The position numbers were made by a program, and so were the translations under genes. The notes under the pieces are model-generated. The model was not told the origin of the DNA. It made no database searches and saw nothing but the letters and a program-made list of their open reading frames with translations. A stretch of DNA of 64,000 nt from Dyadobacter sp. SG02 (GTDB lineage Bacteria; Bacteroidota; Bacteroidia; Cytophagales; Spirosomataceae). Shown piece after piece: positions 38,931 through 47,717 of the stretch. How positions within the stretch are numbered: position 1 is the first letter of the stretch; each line of letters starts with the position of its first letter. The stretch covers positions 33,233 through 97,232 of the forward strand of contig NZ_FNYL01000022.1 in the NCBI RefSeq assembly GCF_900109045.1, in the 5' to 3' direction.

Positions 38931-41366
38931 ATGCCGTGGAAGAAGAACTTCATCAACTATGCACTGCTTGCCGCCATTGCCCTGGCTTTTACAGCATTCC
39001 AATGGTCGGAAGAAGATTTTATTCAATTCATTTCCAATAAATTAAGCAAATATCGGGGCGCAATACCGGTAGAAAAAGCCTACCTGCATCTCGATAAGCC
39101 CTATTACGCGACCGGCGACACGCTCTGGTTCAAGGCATACCTGACCGAAGGAGCGCTGCATTTGGCCGATAGCGCCAGCAATCTCCTCTACGTCGACCTC
39201 ATCGAGCAGCGTTCGGGTAAGAATGCAATTTTAAAACGTGTACAAATGATCGGCGGCATTGGCCATGGCGAGATTGTTCTCGCCGATTCGATTGCGCCCG
39301 GCGCGTACACGATCCGTGCGTATACCAACTGGATGCGCAATGCGCCCGAGGACTTTTTCTTCCAAAAAAATGTGTATGTATTTAATTATGAACAAAATAC
39401 ATCCGCGAACACGACAACGGGCAAGATAGATCTGCAATTTTTTCCCGAAGGCGGACAACTGGTAACAGATATCAATACACGGGTAGCTTTCAAGGCCGTC
39501 AATGAAGCCGGACTGGCACAAGACGTGGCAGGCTTTGTATTGGCCCAGAGCGGCGATACCGTGGCATCATTCAAAAGCGAACATTTGGGAATGGGGAGGT
39601 TCCAGTTCGCGCCGAAAGCGGGGGAGTCTTACCGGGCATTTGTGAAGGAAAGCAATGGCAATGTGACCCCGTTTGCATTTCCGAAAGTATACGACACCGG
39701 ATTTACAATGGTGGTTGACAACCTTTCAAATCCGCTCAAAATGAGGGTGATAGCTTATGCCAAAGTCCCCGGAAAAACGGAGATTCCTGTTCATGTCGTA
39801 GGCCATGCGCGGGGCATCGTCGCGTTTGTCGCGAAGGGAAAAATCGGCAGCCGCGGATTGATGATGCAACTGCCGACTGCGGAGTTACCTGACGGCATTA
39901 CCCATCTTACGCTTTTTGACGACACAGGCAAACCCGTTTCCGAGCGACTCGTATTTATCAATCATTTCAGAAGTCTGAATGTGCATGTCAAACCTTCGAA
40001 AACTGAATATAAGCCGCGTGAAAAAGTAGATTTGGAAATAGCCGTGACCGATTCTGCCGGCAAACCCGTGGCAGCCGATCTTTCCCTGTCGGTCACCGAT
40101 GCCGGCCAGATTTTGCAGCAGCCATTCGAACAAAATATTGTTTCATACCTATTGTTATCCTCTGATTTAAAAGGCATTATAGAACAGCCCGCCTACTATT
40201 TCGACCCCGCAAGGTCGGACCGCAAAATCCATCTCGATTATCTGATGATGACGCACGGCTGGACGCGCTTCAAATGGGAGGATGTGCTACGCGACTCCAT
40301 TCCACCGATCAAACGGTATGTCGAGCAAGGCATTACCCTCGAAGGCGACGCGAAGCGAAACAATAAAAGGCTGACCGAAAAAACCGCATTATCGCTCTTC
40401 CTCAGCAACGACAGCCTCAGCAATTTTATGACTTCGGAAACGGACGAAAATGGCCATTTCATCATTTATAACCTGGCTTTCAGCGATTCCCTCCAACTCC
40501 GCATTCAGGGAATGAATAAAAAAGGAAACCAGAGCCTGTCGTTTGCGCTCAATCCTTTCGATGCGCCGCGTGCTTCGATGGTTAAAATTCCTTTCAAACC
40601 GGTGACTGTCGATGCGCAACGTCTCGCCGATTTCCTTAAAAATGCCGCACAGGACCAGGAGATTTCAAGAAAAATCCGCGAAAACCGCGAGCGGCTTCTC
40701 AAGGAAGTGACGATCAAAGCAAAAAAAGAAGTGCCCCGCGATTCCCGGAAACTTTATAGTTCAGCCGACGCGAGCCTGAAAGTGACGCCTCAAATGGCCT
40801 CCGGCTATACCAGCATCCTCGATATGCTCCAGGGGCGCGTCGCCGGCGTATCGATCATGGGTTCGGGGATGAATGCGGTGGTATCGATCCGGGGCAACAG
40901 GGGCGAGCCGCTTTTCGTACTGGATGGTATGCCAGTGGATAAGGCGCTGATCACCTCGCTGAACGTATTCGATGTAGAGTCGATCGACGTATTGAAAGGG
41001 CCGTCGGCGGCGATATACGGCAGCAGGGGAGGAAACGGGGTTATTTCGGTGCTTACCAAGCGCGGAAACGAGAATTACGACTATTCGCAGGACATTGTAC
41101 CGGGTGTTTTGGTCACCAAAATTGCCGGTTTTCATATACCGCGGGAGTTTTATTCCCCCCAATACGGCCCTGCCAGCCCGCCGGCACCGAACCCCGATTT
41201 CCGGTCGACGGTTTTCTGGGCACCTATGCTCAAAACCGGTAGCGACGGCAAGGCCCGGGTAAGCTATTACCATTCCGATGCAACAAGCCCGGCGGATATC
41301 CGCGTCGAGGCGCTCAGCCCGGGCGGGTTGCCTGGTTTCGGAAAATCGGCCTACTCGGTGCGATAA
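38931..41366 (+). CDS. Macroglobulin-domain protein with TonB plug but no barrel
   Basis: The 811-residue protein has an N-terminal signal or anchor (about 10-23). Macroglobulin MG2-type domains follow (VEKAYLHLDKPYYATGDTLWFKAYL ... APGAYTIRAYTNWMRNAPEDFFFQKNVYVF), then more strands (REKVDLEIAVTDSAGKPVAADLSLSVTDA). A TonB-receptor plug lies at about 615-705 (YTSILDMLQGRVAGVSI ... VSIRGNRGEPLFVLDGMPV ... IDVLKGPSAAIYGSRGGNGVISVLTKRG), and a final alpha-2-macroglobulin-like strand segment (STVFWAPMLKTGSDGKARVSYYHSD). No 22-strand barrel follows, so it cannot be a receptor by itself. It is probably periplasmic or on the outer membrane and could recruit TonB or fit into another barrel; that is inference. 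Confidence 0.83.
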   Translation: MPWKKNFINYALLAAIALAFTAFQWSEEDFIQFISNKLSKYRGAIPVEKAYLHLDKPYYATGDTLWFKAYLTEGALHLADSASNLLYVDLIEQRSGKNAILKRVQMIGGIGHGEIVLADSIAPGAYTIRAYTNWMRNAPEDFFFQKNVYVFNYEQNTSANTTTGKIDLQFFPEGGQLVTDINTRVAFKAVNEAGLAQDVAGFVLAQSGDTVASFKSEHLGMGRFQFAPKAGESYRAFVKESNGNVTPFAFPKVYDTGFTMVVDNLSNPLKMRVIAYAKVPGKTEIPVHVVGHARGIVAFVAKGKIGSRGLMMQLPTAELPDGITHLTLFDDTGKPVSERLVFINHFRSLNVHVKPSKTEYKPREKVDLEIAVTDSAGKPVAADLSLSVTDAGQILQQPFEQNIVSYLLLSSDLKGIIEQPAYYFDPARSDRKIHLDYLMMTHGWTRFKWEDVLRDSIPPIKRYVEQGITLEGDAKRNNKRLTEKTALSLFLSNDSLSNFMTSETDENGHFIIYNLAFSDSLQLRIQGMNKKGNQSLSFALNPFDAPRASMVKIPFKPVTVDAQRLADFLKNAAQDQEISRKIRENRERLLKEVTIKAKKEVPRDSRKLYSSADASLKVTPQMASGYTSILDMLQGRVAGVSIMGSGMNAVVSIRGNRGEPLFVLDGMPVDKALITSLNVFDVESIDVLKGPSAAIYGSRGGNGVISVLTKRGNENYDYSQDIVPGVLVTKIAGFHIPREFYSPQYGPASPPAPNPDFRSTVFWAPMLKTGSDGKARVSYYHSDATSPADIRVEALSPGGLPGFGKSAYSVR

Positions 41367-41454
41367 GGGCTATTCCGGCATAAGATTATATATATTTCCA
41401 CGTTAGTATACTTATTTGGAAAGACATTTGGGCAGACCATACTCACAAATTTGG

Positions 41455-41462
41455 TAACTTTG
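41455..41462 (+). promoter_or_regulatory. -7 element before the TPR/DUF4292 genes
   Basis: TAACTTTG is an exact TAnnTTTG element 58 bases before the TPR start codon. The nearest TTTG (41427-41430) is 24 bases upstream, longer than usual. Confidence 0.4.
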
Positions 41463-41519
41463 TTATTTACACTGAAATAGCCGGTCATGTCCCACGATCT
41501 GATGGCGCACGATTAAAAT

Positions 41520-43268
41520 ATGAGGACCGAATATTTGAAAATAACCCTTCTTATTTGCCTCGTATCGGCCTCCTGGCTGATGACGCCGGCCCATGCGCAG
41601 CGTCGTAAAGATCGTGACAAACAGGAAGTAAAGGAAGAGGGCGTCATGACCAGGCTGGAAGGGGAGTCGATGGCCGCCGAGGGAATGAAATTCATGATGA
41701 AGGACGAACCCGACCGTGCATTACCGGTATTTGAAAAGCTCGCCTTGCTCAGTCCGCAGGATGCTACCACGCATTACCTGGTGGCTACGGCGCTTATCAA
41801 GCTCGAAAAATACGACGAGGCGATCACTGCTTCAAAAAAGGCGCATGATCTTGACAAAGAGAACATTTTTTACTCGCAGCAACTCGCGGAACTTTACGCG
41901 AAACGCCGCAAATACTCGGAAGCCGCCCAGATTTACGAAACCCTGGTGGCCAAAAACCCCGAAAATATCGAGTACGGAATAGAAATGGCAGCCGTTTACG
42001 TTTTTGCCGATCAATTCGATAAGGCAATCGAGACGTACAACAAGCTGGAAAAATCAATGGGTGTGACCGAAGAGATCACACACCAGAAGCAGCAGCTTTA
42101 CCTCCGCCAGAACAATCTTGACAAAGCATTAGAAGAAGGTAAAAAGCTGATCGCCGCCGAGCCCGGAGAGGTGAGTTACCGCGTGGAACTGGCTGAAATG
42201 CTGATCGCTAACGACCGCATTGTAGAAGCGGTAGCGCCATTGGAAGAAGCATTGAAAATCAATCCGGACGAAGCACAGGCCCATGTACTGCTGGCTGATA
42301 TTTACCGCCGCAATGGTGACGTGCAGAAATGCAACCAGGAGCTGAAACAGGTTTTTGCCAACCCCAACCTCGACGCGGATCCTAAAATCCGCGTGCTTTC
42401 CGGCTATTTGACAATGCTGAAAACCGAAAACGAGGTGAATGAGGCTGTTCAACTGGCCCGCCAGCTTTCGGAAACACACCCGAACGAGGCGAAAGCGACG
42501 GTCATTTACGCCGATTTGCTGACCCGCCAGGGCAAATATGCCGAATCACGGCAGCTTTACCTGAAAGCCGTAGCGTCCGATCCCAACGTTTTCCAGGTTT
42601 GGGGCGCGATTATGCAGCTCGACGGGCAGCTCAACCAGCCCGACAGCATGTTGGCACATTCCGAGAAAGCTTTGGAGTTGTTCCCGAACCAAGGCACGTT
42701 CTGGTATTTCAACGGAACGGCGCATTTGATGAAGAAAAACTACAAGGAAGCCAGTTCGTCGCTGGAAGAAAGCCTGAAAATGATCGGTGAAAATCCCCAG
42801 TTGGTGCCATTAATCCACGCACAGCTCGGCGACGCATTCAACGGAATCGGAGAACACGACAAATCCGACGCCGCCTACGAGCTCGCATTGAAAGCCGACC
42901 CGGACAACGATCACGTTTTGAACAATTACAGCTATTTTCTTTCGCTGAGAAAAGAAAAACTGGATCTGGCACTCAAAATGTCGGAAAAACTGGTGCAGCA
43001 GCATCAAAACAACCCTACTTACCTCGATACCTATGCCTGGGTATTATATATTCGCAAGGACTACAAAAAAGCGAAGGAGTTCCTCGAAAAGGCAATGCTT
43101 GACAGCAGCAGTGTGAGTGGCACAATTGTTGAGCATTATGGGGATGTCCTGTTCAAACTAGGTGAACGGGACAATGCGGTGGCCCAATGGAAAAAAGCCA
43201 AGAGAATGGGAGAGACCACCGAACTTCTTGACAAAAAAATAGCAACAGGTGCATTACATGAGCAGTAA
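41520..43268 (+). CDS. Exported TPR protein
   Basis: The 582-residue protein has a signal peptide (MRTEYLKITLLICLVSASWLMTPAHAQ), then about 12 TPR repeats covering residues 55-570. Examples are PDRALPVFEKLALLSPQD, YDEAITASKKAHDLDKENI, YSEAAQIYETLVAKNPEN, IVEAVAPLEEALKINPDEAQAHVLLADIY, HDKSDAAYELALKADPDND and YKKAKEFLEKAML. It should act in the periplasm as a protein scaffold. Its stop overlaps the start of the next gene by 11 bases, and an EnvC-like gene follows closely, so an envelope or cell-wall process is likely. The exact role is unknown. Confidence 0.85.
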   Translation: MRTEYLKITLLICLVSASWLMTPAHAQRRKDRDKQEVKEEGVMTRLEGESMAAEGMKFMMKDEPDRALPVFEKLALLSPQDATTHYLVATALIKLEKYDEAITASKKAHDLDKENIFYSQQLAELYAKRRKYSEAAQIYETLVAKNPENIEYGIEMAAVYVFADQFDKAIETYNKLEKSMGVTEEITHQKQQLYLRQNNLDKALEEGKKLIAAEPGEVSYRVELAEMLIANDRIVEAVAPLEEALKINPDEAQAHVLLADIYRRNGDVQKCNQELKQVFANPNLDADPKIRVLSGYLTMLKTENEVNEAVQLARQLSETHPNEAKATVIYADLLTRQGKYAESRQLYLKAVASDPNVFQVWGAIMQLDGQLNQPDSMLAHSEKALELFPNQGTFWYFNGTAHLMKKNYKEASSSLEESLKMIGENPQLVPLIHAQLGDAFNGIGEHDKSDAAYELALKADPDNDHVLNNYSYFLSLRKEKLDLALKMSEKLVQQHQNNPTYLDTYAWVLYIRKDYKKAKEFLEKAMLDSSSVSGTIVEHYGDVLFKLGERDNAVAQWKKAKRMGETTELLDKKIATGALHEQ

Positions 43269-44130
43269 AATTACGGTTGGGCTGGTAGCCATGTCGCTGA
43301 TATGGTTCACGGCTTGTCATAAACCGCGTTCTTCCAAAAGTGTTTCTAAAAATCCGGACATCGATACAACGCTGATTACCAGGAGCCCGGAAGCCAAAGA
43401 CTCCATAGTCAAAGATACCACGGCCGCCTCGGCAGCGGTTGTGCCCGAAGCGGGCGAGGCAATGCCGGTCGTGAAGGTCAACGAAGTCGATTTTCAATAT
43501 CTGACGGCCAAATCCAAGTTCTCCTTCAAAAGCGCCAAACAGGATTTTGATAATACGAACGTCAATATCCGCATGAAAAAGGACAGCATTATCTGGCTGT
43601 CGGTAACGGGCGTCGGCCTGGAAGTAGCACGGGGCATTATCACGCGGGATTCCATTGTTTTTATGGACAAAATCCACCGCGATTATTTCGTTTTTAACTA
43701 CGAACAGCTCAGCAAACAATACAATTTCGATCTCAATTTCGATCTCCTGCAATCGGTGATCATCGGTAATATGCCGTTCGAAATGCAGGAAGACGGTCGT
43801 TTTGTGAAGGAAAACGACTTTTATATCCTTAAACAGGCCGTCGACAGACTGGAAGTCGACAACTACATCGCTGAAAAGAACCAGAAACTCTCGCGCCTGA
43901 AAGCAACGGAAGTGCCTACGCAGAACACTTTTACCCTGGATTACGAGGATTTCAGGCAGGTAGGCCAATTCCTATTCCCGTTTACGAGCCTCATCAACCT
44001 GAACGTGCTTTCCAAAGAACAGCAGAAACGCGAAACAACCATGCGCCTCAAACACAGCAAGGTGGAATTGGTAAACCAAAGTCCCGGTTTTCCGTTTAAT
44101 GTTCCTTCGAGCTACAAGCGTAAAAGGTAA
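43258..44130 (+). CDS. DUF4292-family lipoprotein
   Basis: The 290-residue product has a signal peptide with lipobox FTACH (Cys20). The mature part matches the DUF4292 pattern by eye: VNEVDFQYLTAKSKFSFKS, VNIRMKKDSIIWLSVTGVGLEVARGIITRDSIVFMDKIHRDYFVFNYEQLSKQYNFDLNFDLLQSVIIGNMPF, and a C-terminal TMRLKHSKVELVNQSPGFPFNVPSSYKRK. The repeated antiparallel strands suggest a LolA/LolB-like half barrel that could carry lipid or lipoprotein, though this is inference. The ATG at 43258 is preferred to the GTG at 43249. It overlaps the TPR gene by 11 bases and precedes the EnvC-like gene by 65 bases. Confidence 0.82.
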   Translation: MSSKITVGLVAMSLIWFTACHKPRSSKSVSKNPDIDTTLITRSPEAKDSIVKDTTAASAAVVPEAGEAMPVVKVNEVDFQYLTAKSKFSFKSAKQDFDNTNVNIRMKKDSIIWLSVTGVGLEVARGIITRDSIVFMDKIHRDYFVFNYEQLSKQYNFDLNFDLLQSVIIGNMPFEMQEDGRFVKENDFYILKQAVDRLEVDNYIAEKNQKLSRLKATEVPTQNTFTLDYEDFRQVGQFLFPFTSLINLNVLSKEQQKRETTMRLKHSKVELVNQSPGFPFNVPSSYKRKR

Positions 44131-44195
44131 AATACAGAAAGTCTGCTTAACTTTGCCCGCCGTGAGATGTATTTTTGGCCGCAAGAATCAATATT

Positions 44196-45536
44196 ATGCC
44201 CTTTCGTACCCCTGGTAGCCGTCGTTTTTGGTTAGTGCTTACATTCGTGCTCTGCGCATGCGCAGGTGCATTTGCGCAGAAGACCCGCGAGCAATTGGAG
44301 CGCGAAAAGGCTGAAAACCAGGGAAAAATCAGAGAGATCCAGAGCATTTTGAAACAGACTTCTTCCCAAAAGAACGTCAACCTCGGGCAGCTCAAAGCAC
44401 TGAACCAGCAGATTAATACCTACAAAAGGCAGATAGACCTTCTGACCGACGACCTCGAAATCCTCGACCGCGAATTGAAAGTGCTCGAAAAACGACGCCA
44501 GGCGCTGGATAGCAGCCTTGCGGTGCTCAAAGAAGAGTACGGCCATATGATTTACGAGGCTTCCAAACGGAACGCCTATTTCAATCAGCTTGTTTTCCTT
44601 TTCTCGGCAGGAACTTTCAACCAGTTTGTGCTGCGCTATAAGTATTTGAAACAATATACGGAGGCACGTCAGGGCCGCGCCAAGGAAATCGATGTTTTGC
44701 AAAAGCAGGTAATGGCGGAACGCCAGCGCATTACGTCGAAAAAGAATCAGCAAAAGAATGTCCTGGACACACGGGTTACTGAAAATACCAAGCTGGAAGG
44801 CCTGAAAGTGAAGCAGAACGAGGTGATACAGGAGCTCTCGCAGAAAGAAGTGGAACTGCGGAAGCAGATTGCCGAGAATAAACGCGCTACGGACCTTTTG
44901 GAATCCAGTATCCGTCGCATCGCCGAACGCGAGCGCCGGGAACGCCTCGAAAGGGAGCGTCGCGAGCGGGAGGAACGCGAAGCGCGCCGGAAAGCGGAAC
45001 GCGAAAGAATAGCCCGGGAGAATGCCGAACGGGAGAAAAAAGGAGAAGCTGCCGTGGAGGCCCCGAAAGAAGTGGAAGAGGAGCACGTAGTTTCGAACGG
45101 AATGAGCGAGGAAGAAACCACGCTGGCGTCGTCGTTCACGGCTTCGCAAAATCGCCTTCCGTGGCCGGTAAAAGGATTCGTTTCCAGCCATTTCGGCCAG
45201 CGGCCGCACGCGGTTTTGAAGGGCGTGATGGTGGATAACCTCGGAATCGACATCCAAACGACCGCCGGGGAGTCGGTAAGGTCTGTCTATGACGGGACGG
45301 TGCTCGACGTAACCGAACTGCCCGGAATGGGCAGCGTAGTGGCGATCCAGCACGGAAATTATATGACGATTTACGCCAAAATGACCGGGGTAGCCGTACG
45401 CGCCGGGCAAAAGGTGAAAGCACGTGAAAATATCGGCCGGGTAGCCACCGACAGCGATGGTACCTCGGAATTGCAATTCCAGATCTGGAAAAACACCTCG
45501 CGACTGAACCCCGAAAACTGGCTGTTAAACCGGTAA
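44196..45536 (+). CDS. EnvC-like protein: coiled coil plus degenerate LytM (M23) domain
   Basis: The 446-residue protein has a signal peptide (to about residue 28). A long coiled coil follows at about 30-260, including a stretch of RERRERLERERREREEREARR type at about 250-290. A C-terminal LytM/M23 domain lies at about 320-446. The zinc site is degraded: the usual HxGID reads NLGID, the HGxxYxTxYAHL reads HGNYMTIYAKM, and the last LHFEI reads LQFQI. It should therefore not cut murein itself but act as an activator of amidases, like E. coli EnvC. The ATG at 44196 is preferred over a TTG at 44175. It ends a three-gene envelope run. Confidence 0.85.
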   Translation: MPFRTPGSRRFWLVLTFVLCACAGAFAQKTREQLEREKAENQGKIREIQSILKQTSSQKNVNLGQLKALNQQINTYKRQIDLLTDDLEILDRELKVLEKRRQALDSSLAVLKEEYGHMIYEASKRNAYFNQLVFLFSAGTFNQFVLRYKYLKQYTEARQGRAKEIDVLQKQVMAERQRITSKKNQQKNVLDTRVTENTKLEGLKVKQNEVIQELSQKEVELRKQIAENKRATDLLESSIRRIAERERRERLERERREREEREARRKAERERIARENAEREKKGEAAVEAPKEVEEEHVVSNGMSEEETTLASSFTASQNRLPWPVKGFVSSHFGQRPHAVLKGVMVDNLGIDIQTTAGESVRSVYDGTVLDVTELPGMGSVVAIQHGNYMTIYAKMTGVAVRAGQKVKARENIGRVATDSDGTSELQFQIWKNTSRLNPENWLLNR

Positions 45537-45560
45537 CACGCTCTCCATGTATGAGAAACG

Positions 45561-45740
45561 TGGAGGTATGTCAAGAATAGTCAGAGGTTGTCAGATATAG
45601 TCATTTATAGTAGAGAGTTTGGGATATCGTAAACACAAGTCTCCTCCTCCCAACAAAACCTGACCACAAATGACAATACCTGACCACACATGACAATACC
45701 TGCCCACAAATGGCAATACCTGACCACACACGACCACACC
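45561..45740. repeat. Opposed arrays of a 10-bp TGAC-phased repeat
   Basis: On the plus strand GTCA occurs at 45570, 45580, 45590 and 45600, exactly every 10 bases. Further on TGAC or a one-base variant occurs at 45661, 45671, 45681, 45691, 45701, 45711, 45721 and 45731, again every 10 bases. In the right array the units alternate, giving a 20-bp higher repeat present four times (45661-45740). GTCA is the complement of TGAC, so the left array is the same motif in reverse. Together they form a large imperfect palindrome of 10-bp units, about 60 bases apart, in the gap upstream of panB. Confidence 0.85.
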
Positions 45741-45783
45741 AAGTACCATTTACGAATTTCGATTACCATTACCGATAACCACC

Positions 45784-46602
45784 ATGTCTGTACATACTGC
45801 TGATATTAAGCGAATTACGACCCACGTGATTCAGGAAATGAAGAACCGTGGCGAAAAAATTACCTGTCTTACCGCCTACGACTACTCCATGGCGGGGATC
45901 GTGGATGCAGCCGGCGTCGAGCTGATCCTGGTGGGCGATTCCGCTTCCAATGTTATGGCCGGCCATGAAACAACGCTGCCGATTACGATCGATCAGATGA
46001 TTTACCATGCGTCGTCGGTGGTGCGGGCGGTGAAACGTGCATTGGTTGTTGTGGATTTACCTTTCGGTTCCTACCAGGGCAATTCCCGCGAGGCTTTGAA
46101 TTCGGCCATCCGCATTATGAAAGAATCCGGCGCACACGCCGTGAAACTCGAAGGCGGATTGGAAATCAAGGATTCGGTCACGCGCATACTAAGCGCAGGC
46201 GTGCCCGTAATGGGGCATTTGGGGCTTACACCGCAGTCTATTTACAAATTCGGGACTTACACCGTCCGTGCGAAACAAGAGGGCGAAGCGCAGAAATTGA
46301 TCGAGGATGCCAAAATGCTCGAAGAAGTGGGTTGCTTTTCGGTAGTACTCGAAAAAATCCCCGCTAAGTTGACCAAACAGGTTTCGGAAAGCATTCAAAT
46401 CCCGACGATCGGAATCGGTGCCGGGCCGCATGCCGACGGGCAGGTACTGGTAATTCACGACCTGCTGGGCATTAACAAGGAATTCAAACCGCGGTTTTTA
46501 CGCCATTATGCCGATTTAAATGGCGTGATGACCACCGCGATCACCAATTATATTTCAGACGTAAAAGGCAGGTCATTCCCGAACGAATCGGAATCATACT
46601 GA
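45784..46602 (+). CDS. panB: Ketopantoate hydroxymethyltransferase
   Basis: PanB makes ketopantoate from 2-oxoisovalerate and 5,10-methylene-tetrahydrofolate, the first committed step to pantothenate and coenzyme A, in the cytosol. The 272-residue protein has the expected length and the family blocks ITCLTAYDYSMAGIVDAAGVELILVGDSASNVMAGHETTLPIT (metal ligands in GDS), DLPFGSY, AVKLEGG, GHLGLTPQS, and the C-terminal IGIGAGPHADGQVLVIHDLLG. No other pan genes are adjacent. An RluA gene starts 27 bases downstream. Confidence 0.96.
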   Translation: MSVHTADIKRITTHVIQEMKNRGEKITCLTAYDYSMAGIVDAAGVELILVGDSASNVMAGHETTLPITIDQMIYHASSVVRAVKRALVVVDLPFGSYQGNSREALNSAIRIMKESGAHAVKLEGGLEIKDSVTRILSAGVPVMGHLGLTPQSIYKFGTYTVRAKQEGEAQKLIEDAKMLEEVGCFSVVLEKIPAKLTKQVSESIQIPTIGIGAGPHADGQVLVIHDLLGINKEFKPRFLRHYADLNGVMTTAITNYISDVKGRSFPNESESY

Positions 46603-46629
46603 TCTTTTAAAAAGTATTAAACTAATAAT

Positions 46630-47361
46630 ATGGCTAAAAAACCTTTTCGGGTTGTTTACGAAGATAATCACCTGATCATCGTCAATAAGGAGCCGGGCAT
46701 CCTGGTTCAGGCCGATGTTACCGGCGATACGTGCCTGCTCGATATGGTCAAAGACTATATTAGGGAGGAGTACAACAAGCCGGGGGCCGTGTTTCTCGGC
46801 ACCGTACACCGCCTTGATCGCCCTGTAAGCGGGCTCGTCGTATTCGCACGCACGTCTAAGGCGCTCGAACGCATGAACGAGATATTCCGCAAGCGCGACG
46901 TTCAGAAGACATATTGGGCAGTTGTGAAAAACAAACCTGCCGAAAAGAAAGGCAAACTCGTGCATTGGCTAACCAAAAATGAAGCCCGCAATGTCACCAC
47001 GGCACACGACGAAGAAGTGCCCGGCTCACAGCGCGCGGAACTTTCGTATCGCTGGGTCGGGGAGATCAATAAATTCCATTTGCTGGAAGTAATGCCGGTT
47101 ACCGGCAGGCCGCACCAAATCCGTGTGCAGCTGGCGTCGATGAACTGCCCGATCCGCGGGGATGTCAAATACGGGTATCCCAAAGGCAATCCCGACGGCA
47201 GCATTAACCTGCACGCACGCAGGCTGTATTTCGAGCATCCCGTTAAAAAAGAGCCCGTTATCTGCCGCGCAGGCGTTCCTGACGATCCTTTTTGGGAAGA
47301 ATTCTTAACTTTGGATAAAGAGGTGATCAAACCCGAACACCTGGATTTCTTTCACGAATAA
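46630..47361 (+). CDS. RluA-family pseudouridine synthase (second)
   Basis: The 243-residue protein has the catalytic motif HRLDRPVSG at residues 60-68 (Asp63), the N-terminal VVYEDNHLIIVNKEPGILVQ, and GRPHQIRVQLASMNCPIRGDVKYGYP. It has no S4 domain. It differs clearly from the RluA protein at 25.7-26.4 kb, so the two should modify different uridines. It lies between panB (27 bases) and a small membrane protein gene (6 bases) in one likely transcript. Confidence 0.9.
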   Translation: MAKKPFRVVYEDNHLIIVNKEPGILVQADVTGDTCLLDMVKDYIREEYNKPGAVFLGTVHRLDRPVSGLVVFARTSKALERMNEIFRKRDVQKTYWAVVKNKPAEKKGKLVHWLTKNEARNVTTAHDEEVPGSQRAELSYRWVGEINKFHLLEVMPVTGRPHQIRVQLASMNCPIRGDVKYGYPKGNPDGSINLHARRLYFEHPVKKEPVICRAGVPDDPFWEEFLTLDKEVIKPEHLDFFHE

Positions 47362-47367
47362 TATCCG

Positions 47368-47691
47368 ATGATCGAAAAACTGAAACAGCGCTGGAACGTT
47401 CGGAATGGGTGGGATGTACTCATCATTCTGGTCGTTTTTGCCTGTACCGGTTTTTCGGTCCTCTACGTCAAACGCTGGCTTTTCGACCTGATCGGGCTCA
47501 CGGAAAGCTCGCCCGCGTGGCTGCGCTGGACAGTCAATATCCTCATCATTCTGCCGCTCTACCAGGTCATTTTGCTGGCTTGGGGCTGGATCTGGGGTAA
47601 ATTCACATTCTTCTGGGAGTTTGAAAAACGGATGTTCAGCCGGATAGGAGGACTATTCCGCTCGAAAAAGGCTGAAACAACGCCTGAATAG
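47368..47691 (+). CDS. Small two-helix membrane protein
   Basis: The 107-residue protein has two membrane helices (about 18-36 and 53-75) separated by KRWLFDLIGLTESSPAWLRW. Both ends are basic (MIEKLKQRWNVRNGWD; RMFSRIGGLFRSKKAE). Short, conserved and aromatic-rich, it resembles a phylum-restricted family I believe is listed as DUF6787, but I am not certain. It starts 6 bases after the RluA stop, so they are cotranscribed. It converges with the metallohydrolase gene. Confidence 0.75.
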   Translation: MIEKLKQRWNVRNGWDVLIILVVFACTGFSVLYVKRWLFDLIGLTESSPAWLRWTVNILIILPLYQVILLAWGWIWGKFTFFWEFEKRMFSRIGGLFRSKKAETTPE

Positions 47692-47717
47692 GACCTTACT
47701 TGCTTGCCCAAGTGCAT

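Noticed and set aside
44232..45476. 414-codon open frame antisense to the EnvC-like gene
   Set aside because: It mirrors the repetitive Arg/Glu coiled coil (giving His/Leu/Phe runs) and shows no own start signals.
44196..45536. Active M23 murein endopeptidase
   Set aside because: The His residues of HxGID, the YAHL motif and the LHFEI motif are all replaced, so an activator role fits better.
45561..45740. CRISPR array
   Set aside because: The repeat unit is 10 or 20 bp without unique spacers, and no cas genes are nearby.
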